27,315 bases of DNA from Nitrospira_G sp035457545 (GCA_035457545.1 DATIBM010000102.1:1-27315), one strand, 5' to 3'. Shown: positions 1-6,536, counted from the first letter of the stretch. Numbers and translations are program-made. Notes: generated by a model not told the origin, from the letters alone.

Positions 1-12
1 GTATCGTCTCAT
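1..12 (-). CDS. Start of an unidentified downstream gene (partial, cut by window edge)
   Basis: Read on the minus strand, an ATG at 12-10 is followed by three open codons (M-R-R-Y) before the window ends. An AGGAG-type ribosome binding site lies at about 19-23, a few bases upstream of the ATG. The start is 28 bases after the porin stop codon, so the gene would be the next cistron of the porin operon. Four codons are too few to identify the product. The call rests only on the start codon, the binding site and the spacing. Confidence 0.4.
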
Positions 13-40
13 GATCGGTCTCCTGGTGCTGGAGGAATGA

Positions 41-1681
41 TTAGAAATAAAACTGGTACTGCACGTTGATCCGATTTTCGATCAGGTCTCGTCCGAAGCC
101 CGGTTCGCTTTCAAATGGAAACCGGTCGGGCGCCCGACCGCCGCTTCCCATCGTGATGTTCGAATAGTCGATGACGAGCCGGTTGTTGTAGGTGCCGTCG
201 AAGCTATAGTTGATTGCGGCGCCGAATTCTTTGACCAAGTCATGAGTCTGCTGTGTGGACGGGTCCATGAAGCCGTACCGCAGGGCGAGTTCGAGTTTTC
301 GGGGAATGACATATTTGCCAACCTGCACGTAATAGCCCCAGGCTTGGCCGAGATTGACAGGAGGGCCGAGGAACTGTGCCGGCGGGATTGTGTTGAGGTC
401 GAAGGGTTGGGTACCACTGTCCGTGCTCCGCACTCGCTGATGGCGGTAATAGCCTTCGGCCTGGAGCGACCAGCCTTGATACTTCGCAATAAAGTCTACT
501 TCATACGTTTGGAAATCGTAGATGCCTCCGGCCAGCAGCCGGCCGTTGTAGGCTTTCGCCACACGCTGGCGGTAAGCCCGCTCCACGATGTCGGAGCGAA
601 TTGAGCTCAGATAATTTTGAGCCGGGTTGTACGCGTAGCCGAACGCGATCGCCGCTTGGGGGATCCGCGAGTTCAGAATGTCTCCTTGGCCATATCCGGG
701 ATTGCCCGAGATTTTGTAGAGCAGCCGGGCCGTGTACATCAGCTCGCCGGTCATGAAGCGGGTGTCATAGTTGTAGGTGCGAGTGGTCGCGGCTCCGGGC
801 GCTCCCGGTGTTCCGGTTTGAGGCAGCACGTTTTGGCTGACGGCTGTGCCCTCTCGCGCCAGATTTGCCCCGACTCCTCCCCAGATCCCGAAGGCGTAAT
901 TGAATTTGTATTTGTCTTCGTCGGTCAACACCGTGATCCCGATGTCGCGGCTGCTTTGGAGGTTGGCCGCAAACGCATTCTGGACAATCAGATTGTCCGC
1001 GAAGGTTGAGGTGGCGGTCGAGCTGATCAGGGCGCGATTGAACCAGACGCGCTGCTGGCCGATCTGGACCGTCGCCCAGGGGATGTGCCACGAAGAAATA
1101 TAGGCGTCCAGGAGGCCGGCCCTTCCGCTACCCCCTTCCTGATCCCAGGTGGTTTGATCGAAGGCCCAGGAGATGTTGTAGCGGAAGTCCGGATCGAAGG
1201 CATACCCCATGAACTGCAGACGGACGCGGGGAACCGAGAACTGGCTGGAGTCGCTCTGCTTCCTGACGGCTCGATACTCGACCTGGCCGCCGAGAATTTC
1301 CGGATTTCTGGAATCTCCGATCGTCCCCCAGGCGTCATTGTAATCGCTGTAGGTGTAGCGGACTTGGGTGAGGAGCCGCATCTTCAGCAGGAATTTCGAC
1401 CCGACGCGGATGTTGAGCCCGTTGTTCACATCGATACTGTAGTTCGGCTTCGACGCGAACTCTTTGGCTTCCAGCACCTTGAGCCCCTTCTCGTATTCGT
1501 CCTGAGTGATGATCCCCTTGAGGTAGAGATATTTCAACCCGGGATCCTCAGCGGAGTAGTATTCCCACCGGCCTTCCTTCTTCACGAGCTGTCCTTCTTC
1601 GACAGCCTCCGCAGATGGGGTAGGGCCGATGATTGATGGAAGGATAAAGAAAACGAGAAACCACACACCGGACGTTCTCAT
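41..1681 (-). CDS. Phosphate-selective porin OprO/OprP-like outer-membrane protein
   Basis: The 546-residue protein is predicted to form an anion-type diffusion channel in the outer membrane. A signal peptide covers about residues 1-26 (hydrophobic core, then PSAEA). The mature part has alternating aromatic strands, a conserved N-terminal block (GLNIRVGSKFLLKMRLL), the RVRLQFMGYAFDPDFRYNI region typical of the porin O/P family, and a C-terminal strand ending in phenylalanine (YQFYF), the usual outer-membrane assembly signal. The ATG at 1681 has a GGAGG ribosome binding site about 8 bases upstream. It lies 128 bases downstream of the YezD-type gene on the same strand and probably belongs to the same transcript. 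Family membership is fairly secure. The substrate (phosphate, sulfate or another anion) cannot be read from the sequence. Confidence 0.85.
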   Translation of the reverse strand: MRTSGVWFLVFFILPSIIGPTPSAEAVEEGQLVKKEGRWEYYSAEDPGLKYLYLKGIITQDEYEKGLKVLEAKEFASKPNYSIDVNNGLNIRVGSKFLLKMRLLTQVRYTYSDYNDAWGTIGDSRNPEILGGQVEYRAVRKQSDSSQFSVPRVRLQFMGYAFDPDFRYNISWAFDQTTWDQEGGSGRAGLLDAYISSWHIPWATVQIGQQRVWFNRALISSTATSTFADNLIVQNAFAANLQSSRDIGITVLTDEDKYKFNYAFGIWGGVGANLAREGTAVSQNVLPQTGTPGAPGAATTRTYNYDTRFMTGELMYTARLLYKISGNPGYGQGDILNSRIPQAAIAFGYAYNPAQNYLSSIRSDIVERAYRQRVAKAYNGRLLAGGIYDFQTYEVDFIAKYQGWSLQAEGYYRHQRVRSTDSGTQPFDLNTIPPAQFLGPPVNLGQAWGYYVQVGKYVIPRKLELALRYGFMDPSTQQTHDLVKEFGAAINYSFDGTYNNRLVIDYSNITMGSGGRAPDRFPFESEPGFGRDLIENRINVQYQFYF

Positions 1682-1809
1682 GTCTGAAGATCCTCCGTGA
1701 CATGGGAACCTCCGGTTGTCCGGTCAGCTCACCTGGTCGGCTGTCAATGTGCGAAGGCCGCACCTCCAGTGGATGCTGGGCGGCGGCTGCCTTCAGGGTC
1801 GATAAGCGA

Positions 1810-2004
1810 TCACCCCGCGCTTTTCATGCTGGCACGTGCCTGGTTTGTGTCGAATCTGAGTTTTTCTTTGCGCTCAATCTGGACGATCCGCGAGTCATGC
1901 ACGATGATTTCGACCGATCCGTAGCGAAGCCCTTGCAAGCTTCGCAGGATGGTGTCTTCGGCTTCTTGGTCATTCCACTGACCGATCGGTTGACGGTTCC
2001 CCAT
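1810..2004 (-). CDS. Small YezD-family protein (DUF2292)
   Basis: A 64-residue soluble protein whose core (ILRSLQGLRYGSVEIIVHD, then IVQIERKEKLRF) matches the small YezD/DUF2292 family: one helix followed by a short beta hairpin. The biochemical role is unknown. Relatives are often near sulfur or anion uptake genes, and I recall Pseudomonas OscA (organosulfur use, chromate resistance) as a relative, though I am not certain. Two starts are possible. The ATG at 2004 has a strong GGAGGAG site six bases upstream. An ATG at 2040 overlaps the stop of the upstream gene in an ATGA arrangement and would give 76 residues. I prefer 2004 because of its binding site, but coupling from 2040 cannot be excluded. 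It lies between two outer-membrane protein genes. Confidence 0.8.
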   Translation of the reverse strand: MGNRQPIGQWNDQEAEDTILRSLQGLRYGSVEIIVHDSRIVQIERKEKLRFDTNQARASMKSAG

Positions 2005-2036
2005 GGCTCTCCTCCAGGTTGTCCCAATATGTGTGC

Positions 2037-3062
2037 TCATCTCATGATCACCTTAGCGCCCTTGTTCCAGTACCATTGAATGGAAAAATTCGGATAGAAC
2101 GCATCCAGTGTATTCTGCCCCGCCGCCGTAAAGAGGACGCCGACGGCTCCCACCCAGGCATCGGAGAAGCGCCATTGAATGGCCGGCTCGACTCCGATCA
2201 CGGTGGAGCCGTTGCTTGGGCCGCGATTAATCGCTTGCCCGTCCAGCCGCCAAGTTAAGGTGTGGAAGGTCACGAATTCGAGGTTATAGGCGAGACCCTT
2301 CTCGTCATTCAGAAAATGCTCGAATATAAGCCTGGTATTGACGATATCGCCGGTATAGGTCGTTTGGCCGGCGTCGCTGCCTGGGGCGGCATAGGTATAA
2401 AACACACCGCCGCTGATTCGGAACGGTCGGAGGTTCTTTCTGAAGGTAAGGCCCTCCGTCACCCCGTACTCACCGAATCTGGTGGCCGGCAATCGGCCCA
2501 GCGGGGCAAACCCTCCCGGCGGTCGCTCGGTGCCCGCCCACCGGCTGGTCGGGAGCACGACCTGCGTGTACAGCGTCGCGGACGGTCGGGCGCTGTCGGG
2601 ATCCTGGACCACCGGCCGATATTTGAGGATCAAGGAGAGATCTCCCATCCCCGTATCGGTCGTCCAACCGCCGGCCGAATCCTTGGCCCAAAAACTGATG
2701 AGGGAGGTGGCGACGCCAAGCTCGAGGTGGTTCGTCAAACCGTAGGTGGCGGTGACGAGCGGGGAGACCGAATAGAGGCTGACGGGACTGTCGCGACGAT
2801 CGGTGGCGAAGGAGAGTTGATTCCCATAACTATGCTCGCTGATCTGAGAGAACACGAATGGCCGGACCGAAAGCTGGCCTTGCGGATGGATATCGACCGA
2901 TTGCATGAGAAGAGGGCCTTCGGAAAAAGGATTCCAGCTCTTTCGGTAGGCCTGGATCTCAGCATCCGTCGGGACCCATTGCCAGGCCAGGAGCGGCCCG
3001 GCGTCGAGCAGGCGTGTGGCCAGGATGAGAAGGAGGACGGCAAGGAATCGGTTGTGTGACAT
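2037..3062 (-). CDS. Outer-membrane beta-barrel protein (MetA-pathway/transporter-like)
   Basis: A 341-residue exported protein starting with a signal peptide (about residues 1-26: MSHNRF, a Leu/Ala-rich core, then AWQW). The mature part consists of amphipathic strands such as SVSPLVTATYGLTNHLELGVA and MGDLSLILKYRP, the pattern of the 'putative MetA-pathway of phenol degradation' outer-membrane family. That family is poorly characterised and usually annotated as a transporter. The frame is open up to 3152, but that would-be start lies upstream of the -35 box seen at 3135-3140, so it cannot be the real one. An ATG at 3092 is the other candidate. Neither 3062 nor 3092 has a good ribosome binding site. 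Its stop overlaps the longer start of the YezD-type gene, implying one operon. The barrel call is fairly firm; the substrate is unknown. Confidence 0.75.
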   Translation of the reverse strand: MSHNRFLAVLLLILATRLLDAGPLLAWQWVPTDAEIQAYRKSWNPFSEGPLLMQSVDIHPQGQLSVRPFVFSQISEHSYGNQLSFATDRRDSPVSLYSVSPLVTATYGLTNHLELGVATSLISFWAKDSAGGWTTDTGMGDLSLILKYRPVVQDPDSARPSATLYTQVVLPTSRWAGTERPPGGFAPLGRLPATRFGEYGVTEGLTFRKNLRPFRISGGVFYTYAAPGSDAGQTTYTGDIVNTRLIFEHFLNDEKGLAYNLEFVTFHTLTWRLDGQAINRGPSNGSTVIGVEPAIQWRFSDAWVGAVGVLFTAAGQNTLDAFYPNFSIQWYWNKGAKVIMR

Positions 3063-3112
3063 GGGTGGTCGTGATGTGTGAAGAGTAGGCATGGCCTGTT
3101 GAGATGGGGGAC

Positions 3113-3140
3113 TATATATAAAGTTGAGTTTATTTGTCAA
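3113..3140 (-). promoter_or_regulatory. Sigma-70-type promoter of the outer-membrane protein operon
   Basis: On the minus strand a perfect TTGACA (3140-3135) is followed after 16 bases by TATATA (3118-3113). Transcription would begin near 3105 and read into the outer-membrane protein gene. The local AT richness contrasts with the GC-rich surroundings. The position also excludes the upstream in-frame start at 3152. Confidence 0.75.
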
Positions 3141-3152
3141 GAACAATGACAA
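3134..3152. promoter_or_regulatory. Palindromic operator candidate overlapping the -35 box
   Basis: Perfect 6-bp inverted repeat TTGTCA-N7-TGACAA. Its left arm overlaps the TTGACA -35 box of the minus-strand promoter, a typical place for a repressor or activator site. The binding protein is unknown. The repeat differs from the TGTA...TACA palindrome before the LexA-like gene, so a separate regulator would be needed. Confidence 0.4.
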
Positions 3153-3163
3153 GGAGGGTTACG

Positions 3164-3214
3164 ATGAACATTTCTCCTGGGCGTGGTGGCGATGTCGATC
3201 AGAAGGAGGGCTGA
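3164..3214 (+). CDS. Possible 16-codon leader-type ORF
   Basis: ATG at 3164 preceded six bases upstream by AAGGAGG (3151-3157), a near-ideal ribosome binding site. It opens a 16-codon frame (MNISPGRGGDVDQKEG) ending in TGA. A second AAGGAGG (3203-3209) lies at its end but has no ATG or GTG behind it. There is no recognisable product and no clear plus-strand promoter. It could be a leader peptide, a gene remnant or chance purine richness. Confidence 0.2.
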   Translation: MNISPGRGGDVDQKEG

Positions 3215-3277
3215 AAAACTGGCGCCGCCTGATCCGAATCCGGAGGAGCTAATCAGAGGAGGAGAAGGGATTGGAAG

Positions 3278-3544
3278 TCAGCGGCGGAAGCCCTTGGCCC
3301 AGTCATAACCGTGGACGATAACCCAAACCAGGGCGCAGGGAACCAGAAAGGCGAACAAGCCGCCGGTCAACAAAAGGAGGTCCTGCAACCAGGTCCTGGG
3401 AACCTGTGCGTGCCAGAGGGACAGGGCGATGAGGAACCAGACGGTTGCGGAGGTGGTTCCCAGGGCCGCGGCAAAAATGCGCCTTCCCGCATGGGATGGC
3501 CTGGTGAGGCTGGCTTGTGCCATGGCTGGGAGGCGGGTCATCAT
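3278..3544 (-). CDS. Small two-helix membrane protein, function unknown
   Basis: An 88-residue protein with a basic N-terminus (about 1-22), a first hydrophobic helix at about 23-44 (IFAAALGTTSATVWFLIALSL) and a second at about 54-77 (LLLLTGGLFAFLVPCALVWVI), ending in a basic tail (DWAKGFRR). It probably sits in the inner membrane. No family is recognised. Two adjacent ATG codons occur at 3544 and 3541; the upstream sequence has only a weak AGAG-type site. It is transcribed away from the LexA-like regulator, and the 175 bases between them would carry both promoters. The regular hydrophobic pattern supports a real gene. Confidence 0.6.
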   Translation of the reverse strand: MMTRLPAMAQASLTRPSHAGRRIFAAALGTTSATVWFLIALSLWHAQVPRTWLQDLLLLTGGLFAFLVPCALVWVIVHGYDWAKGFRR

Positions 3545-3681
3545 CGTGTCGGTCTCTTATCGGTCGCCGGCCGGTCTTCTGAACAGAGTGGCCGCCATGG
3601 CGGCAAGGCCTGATGGGTGATGTCTTACGACTGGTCGCCGAAGGGTTTTGAAAAGTGTATCACCCGACAGAAAACAGGGAC

Positions 3682-3710
3682 TTGACAGCGGCTGCAAAAG
3701 ATGTAACCAT
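3682..3710 (+). promoter_or_regulatory. Promoter of the LexA-like regulator
   Basis: TTGACA at 3682-3687, a 17-base spacer, then AACCAT at 3705-3710 preceded by TG at 3702-3703 (extended -10 type). The -10 hexamer matches consensus only partly. The predicted transcription start, near 3717, would fall almost on the ATG at 3720. The -10 region lies inside the palindrome at 3702-3718, so the bound regulator would block RNA polymerase. Confidence 0.5.
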
Positions 3711-3718
3711 TGGATACA
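3702..3718. promoter_or_regulatory. 17-bp palindromic operator, probably autoregulatory
   Basis: The sequence has the symmetric form TGTAnCCnnnGGnTACA, with all six outer base pairs of each arm palindromic. It ends one base before the start codon of the XRE/S24 regulator and overlaps its -10 region. Such placement is typical for a repressor that controls its own gene. I saw no second copy in this window, including upstream of recA. Confidence 0.6.
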
Positions 3719-3719
3719 C

Positions 3720-4262
3720 ATGAAGCCGGATGAACTTAAACGCCGTCGCCAGGCTCTCGGGCTGACCCAGGAGGAGTTGGCCAGGGAGTTACGGACAACC
3801 AGGATGACCGTGACCCGTTATGAAGGAGGAACGCGTCGCATTCCCGGTGTGGTGGACGTGGTTCTGAAAAAACTGGCTGAAAAACGCGTGCTGCCGATGG
3901 CGGGGGTCGTGGCGGCGGGACATCCGATCGAACCGATTGCCCAATCGGACTTTGTGGAGGTTCCTCAGTCGATGGTGGAGGCAGGCGGCACGATGGTCCT
4001 GAAGATCAAGGGGGAATCGATGCGCGATGAGGGCATCCTGCCTGGAGATTACGTGGTAGTCAGGAAACAACACACGGCCCGGAATGGGCAGACCGTGATC
4101 GCTCTGCTCAATCGGGAGGCGACCATCAAGACGTTTGTTCGAAGGGGGGAGCATATCGAACTGCATCCTGCCAACGCTGCCATGCGGCCGATTCCCGTTC
4201 ATCCTACCGATGAATTTCACATTGAAGGAGTTGTTGTCGGCGTCATTCGTCATTGTGAATAG
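3720..4262 (+). CDS. LexA-like self-cleaving repressor with XRE-type DNA-binding domain
   Basis: A 180-residue regulator. Residues 4-40 are an XRE/Cro-type helix-turn-helix (LGLTQEELARELRTTRMTV). Residues about 58-180 are a LexA/UmuD-type S24 domain. Ala66-Gly67 in VAAGHP is the expected self-cleavage bond, Ser100 in GESM the nucleophile and Lys137 in ATIK the general base. The Ser-Lys distance of 37 equals that of E. coli LexA. The C-terminus (FHIEGVVVGVIRH) is also LexA-like, but the N-terminal domain is not LexA's winged helix. It likely represses genes until RecA filaments on single-stranded DNA trigger cleavage. The start at 3720 is chosen because the domain begins there. No binding site precedes it, so the mRNA may be leaderless. 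recA lies about 2.8 kb downstream. Confidence 0.85.
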   Translation: MKPDELKRRRQALGLTQEELARELRTTRMTVTRYEGGTRRIPGVVDVVLKKLAEKRVLPMAGVVAAGHPIEPIAQSDFVEVPQSMVEAGGTMVLKIKGESMRDEGILPGDYVVVRKQHTARNGQTVIALLNREATIKTFVRRGEHIELHPANAAMRPIPVHPTDEFHIEGVVVGVIRHCE

Positions 4263-4294
4263 TCTCTCGCGATTGCGCAGGAAAGGAGGATGTG

Positions 4295-4531
4295 ATGATA
4301 GCGAATCAAGGTTTCAATCAGCAGGTGATGGATCTGCAACGATCCATCCGGTCGCTTGAGGCCCATCTCCGGTTTTTAGAGCGGCAGGTACAGGTCAAAC
4401 GGAGGGTTGAAAAGCGGGCCGATTCCTGGTGGCGGGGGTTTTGGCAAAGTGGCCGCGCCGCAAGCGGTGTGATGTTGTCCGTTCGATCTGTTCGTCCGAA
4501 CCGAAGAAAAGACGTAGCATCGCGCTGGTAG
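4295..4531 (+). CDS. Small charged coiled-coil-type protein downstream of the LexA-like gene
   Basis: A 78-residue ORF. The ATG at 4295 has AGGAGG at 4284-4289, ideally spaced. Residues about 5-42 look helical, with heptad-like hydrophobics (QQVMDLQRSIRSLEAHLRFL), followed by a Trp-rich turn (DSWWRGFWQSG) and a very basic tail. No family is recognised. It begins 32 bases after the regulator's stop and is probably co-transcribed with it, so it would be induced together with the regulator. The last third has weaker coding character and could be frameshifted. Moderate confidence that it is translated; function unknown. Confidence 0.5.
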   Translation: MIANQGFNQQVMDLQRSIRSLEAHLRFLERQVQVKRRVEKRADSWWRGFWQSGRAASGVMLSVRSVRPNRRKDVASRW

Positions 4532-4538
4532 GTCTTTC

Positions 4539-4562
4539 AGAGCGGCTGGCTCAACCGAAGGT
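4539..4562. repeat. 24-bp direct repeat, copy 1
   Basis: Begins AGAGCGGCTGG and ends CCGAAGGT. Identical over 24 bases to 4734-4757. The start-to-start distance is 195 bases. No transposase or terminal inverted repeats accompany it. Confidence 0.85.
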
Positions 4563-4602
4563 CGGTCGTTATAGCAGATGAAGATCGAATGAAGGGGTTT
4601 CT

Positions 4603-4645
4603 CCGGCGGCAACCATGAAGAGGGCTTCGCCCGATGAGCCGCCGG
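4603..4645. other. Nested GC-rich hairpin
   Basis: Outer arms CCGGCGGC (4603-4610) and GCCGCCGG (4638-4645) pair perfectly over 8 bp. Inside them GGGC (4622-4625) and GCCC (4629-4632) form a 4-bp stem with a three-base loop. No T-run follows on either strand, so it is not a classic terminator. It may be part of a structured RNA. Confidence 0.5.
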
Positions 4646-4733
4646 TTCACACGAAGAGATTGAAGCAAGAGGATCTGCAGAACAAAACCCTGGAGGTGAT
4701 TCTCCAGCCGCGTCGATTACGATACAACGATGA

Positions 4734-4757
4734 AGAGCGGCTGGCTCAACCGAAGGT
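4734..4757. repeat. 24-bp direct repeat, copy 2
   Basis: Identical to 4539-4562. It ends six bases from the 3' (CCA) end of the tRNA gene and shares no sequence with the tRNA itself, so it does not look like a tRNA-derived attachment site. Confidence 0.85.
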
Positions 4758-4762
4758 TGGTA

Positions 4763-4838
4763 TGGTGGCGGTGACCCGGATTGAACGGGTGACCCGCGGC
4801 TTATGAGTCCGCTGCTCTACCAACTGAGCTACACCGCC
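4763..4838 (-). tRNA. tRNA with CAU anticodon, probably elongator tRNA-Met
   Basis: A full 76-base cloverleaf. The acceptor arms GGCGGTG and CACCGCC pair over 7 bp, with discriminator A and an encoded CCA end (4763-4765). The D-arm sequence is AGCTCAGTTGGTAGAGC. The anticodon stem is GCGGA/GCCGC with loop CTCATAA, and the anticodon CAT lies at 4805-4803 (tRNA positions 34-36). The T arm contains GTTCAATC. The paired first base of the acceptor excludes an initiator tRNA. CAU could also be the Ile2 (lysidine) species; overall similarity to common GGCGGTG-type sequences favours methionine. Confidence 0.9.
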
Positions 4839-4887
4839 ACGCAAGCGCTGAATGGAATCGAAACAGAATTCAAATAAAGGAACTAAC

Positions 4888-4917
4888 ACTATAGCATGTC
4901 GCCGTTTCGTTGGACAA
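4888..4917 (-). promoter_or_regulatory. Promoter of the tRNA gene
   Basis: On the minus strand TTGTCC (4917-4912) is followed by an 18-base spacer and TATAGT (4893-4888). TGC immediately before the hexamer makes an extended -10. Transcription would start near 4881, about 43 bases before the tRNA 5' end, which would need RNase P trimming. Confidence 0.5.
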
Positions 4918-5001
4918 TCAGGGTTCTTGCTCGCAGCGGTTCAGATCGGTCATGCGACGGGTCTGTCACATGCACATGGTAGTCGTTCCCAGGGAAGACG
5001 G

Positions 5002-6420
5002 TTAGCGGGGACACTGCTGGCTTCGCACACGGTAATGCAATTCGCCTTCGGCGGTGAAGCGACCAAGGACCAGCGTAGGCTTCATGGTCAGGCTCACGAG
5101 ACGCAATGTGGATATGCGACCTTGGAGCGTCCCGCCATCCACATCGCGGTTGAGGCCGGCTTCTAATTGCTGCCGTGCCTCCTCCAGTCTATCCGCCAGG
5201 GGAATGGTCGCACTTTGTTCCAACCAATGGCGGAATTCCTCATGCAGCAGTGACTCCGCGAAATCGGTCAGCATGGAGCGATTCTTGATCTGGTAATCGA
5301 AATGAGCAAAACGGACTGTTTGGGTCTCCGGCTCGTATCGTGGCTTGCCTTGCATCAGGAGCGTGATCGGCGCAAGGCCGGCCAAGTCCAGGGTCATCTC
5401 AAGCGCGGCCTTTTCACCGGCCGGATAGAAATGCACCTGTCGAATGGTGATCGTGCCAGGGTCCGTTCCATAGGTTTGTCCCACGAGCCGTTGGGTCAGT
5501 TGTTGGTTGGCCTCTTCGTAGGGAAGCGGGACGTCCAGTGAGAGGTGGAATCCATCCGGGGGAGGCGTGGTCTTGAGAGGGGGAAGTGAGACTGCGGCGG
5601 AAGTCGCGACCTGCCCGTTCGTCAGTCGGGGAAGCACCATGAATCCTATCGCCGCCTTCAACTGGCTGTCCTGTCCTTCAATGAGCCCGGCCCTGGTTTC
5701 TCGAGGGTCGAGGAGGAGCGTCTGGTGTTGCCGATCATCGACCGCCACGGGACGTTGCAGGATGGTCCAGGCCTTCTGGGCCGGTTCCTTGAATTGGAAT
5801 TGGCGTTGAATATGAGTGTTGAGGATCGGAAGCGCCTGCTGGAGGTCGGCACGCAGGAGGTAGGCGACCGTGGGAGCCAGGTCCGCCCGGTCCGGCTCGC
5901 GAAGGCAGGGCGCAACGGCCTGCACGGAGGTCACCTTGCTGGAAGCCTGCACATTGTATTGCGGTCCCCATGACAGGACGGATGTGATACGCGCGACGAC
6001 CCTGCCAGGCGCTCGGCCCGCCGGACTGTGTCCGCAGGAAGCGACGGTCTTGCTTTCCGGTGATGTGGCGGTATCGGCCGTGAAGGTGATCGTCAGGCTG
6101 AAGTCAACCTGGTTTCCTCTGACGGCCCATTCTGCCCGTTCCCGCTTCCACGCATATTTGATAAAGCCGGCTCCTTGGGAAAGAGCCGTCCAGCGGTCGC
6201 CTGTCCGTTGGCGCCACGCCGCGTCCAACTCATCCAACGCCGGCTTGAGCAGGGCCAGCGGAGCAGCGGCATGCACCATGATCACCGACGGCCCTGTCTG
6301 TTGTGAATCAGGCGGGGCCGGACCAGACTGTTTGGCCTGGACGCCGGCCGTGTACAGAAACAGGACGAGGACGAACAGGAGAAACCGAGTCGTCTGGATC
6401 GGAAAAACACCTGTGCGCAT
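5002..6420 (-). CDS. Exported DUF4403-family protein
   Basis: A 472-residue protein with a signal peptide at about residues 1-28 (MRTGVFPIQTTRF, Leu/Val/Phe-rich core, AGVQA). It matches the DUF4403 pattern: an N-terminal segment (APLALLKPALDELDAAW), then repeated beta-rich units. Near the C-terminus come LSLDVPLPYEEANQQLTQRLVG, QGKPRYEPETQTVRFAHFDY and LLHEEFRHWLEQSATIPLADRLEEA. The family is periplasmic or envelope-associated and has no established activity. The frame is open for 47 more codons to 6561, but that part overlaps the recA promoter and would bury the signal peptide, so 6420 is chosen. The binding site there is weak. It is divergent from recA and convergent towards the tRNA. Confidence 0.8.
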   Translation of the reverse strand: MRTGVFPIQTTRFLLFVLVLFLYTAGVQAKQSGPAPPDSQQTGPSVIMVHAAAPLALLKPALDELDAAWRQRTGDRWTALSQGAGFIKYAWKRERAEWAVRGNQVDFSLTITFTADTATSPESKTVASCGHSPAGRAPGRVVARITSVLSWGPQYNVQASSKVTSVQAVAPCLREPDRADLAPTVAYLLRADLQQALPILNTHIQRQFQFKEPAQKAWTILQRPVAVDDRQHQTLLLDPRETRAGLIEGQDSQLKAAIGFMVLPRLTNGQVATSAAVSLPPLKTTPPPDGFHLSLDVPLPYEEANQQLTQRLVGQTYGTDPGTITIRQVHFYPAGEKAALEMTLDLAGLAPITLLMQGKPRYEPETQTVRFAHFDYQIKNRSMLTDFAESLLHEEFRHWLEQSATIPLADRLEEARQQLEAGLNRDVDGGTLQGRISTLRLVSLTMKPTLVLGRFTAEGELHYRVRSQQCPR

Positions 6421-6449
6421 GTTTGTACGGACTGAGGAGCGACGGCCAC

Positions 6450-6458
6450 ACTGTACCA
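6450..6458 (-). promoter_or_regulatory. Possible extended -10 promoter of the DUF4403 gene
   Basis: On the minus strand TGG is followed by TACAGT (6455-6450), an extended -10 form, about 30 bases before the ATG at 6420. No recognisable -35 box precedes it. Confidence 0.3.
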
Positions 6459-6536
6459 CGTTCCGCCCGCATCCGCATGAGGAGAGAAGGAGCATCCATC
6501 CGGCATCGGCGCTAGGTTTTTCACGACCGTGTCGGG

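Larger units (their letters stand above)
4532..4762. other. Non-coding stretch with repeats and hairpins
   Basis: No convincing protein gene is seen here. A possible plus-strand frame from 4615 has no ribosome binding site and runs into the tRNA, so it is not called. The stretch holds a 24-bp direct repeat near both ends, a nested GC-rich hairpin (4603-4645) and a smaller hairpin (4690-4707, CTGGAG arms). On the minus strand it lies immediately downstream of the tRNA and could be its trailer or an independent small RNA. Confidence 0.5.

Noticed and set aside
1682..1809. Independent promoter for the porin gene
   Set aside because: A TTGACA-like hexamer exists on the minus strand but no -10 box at proper spacing; read-through from the upstream promoter is more likely.
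4615..4806. A 63-codon plus-strand frame between the small basic ORF and the tRNA
   Set aside because: It has no ribosome binding site, begins inside a hairpin and ends inside the tRNA gene; its sequence has no protein-like pattern.
4734..4838. Integration (att) site at the tRNA 3' end
   Set aside because: The 24-bp repeat does not include tRNA sequence, and there is no integrase or mobile gene nearby.
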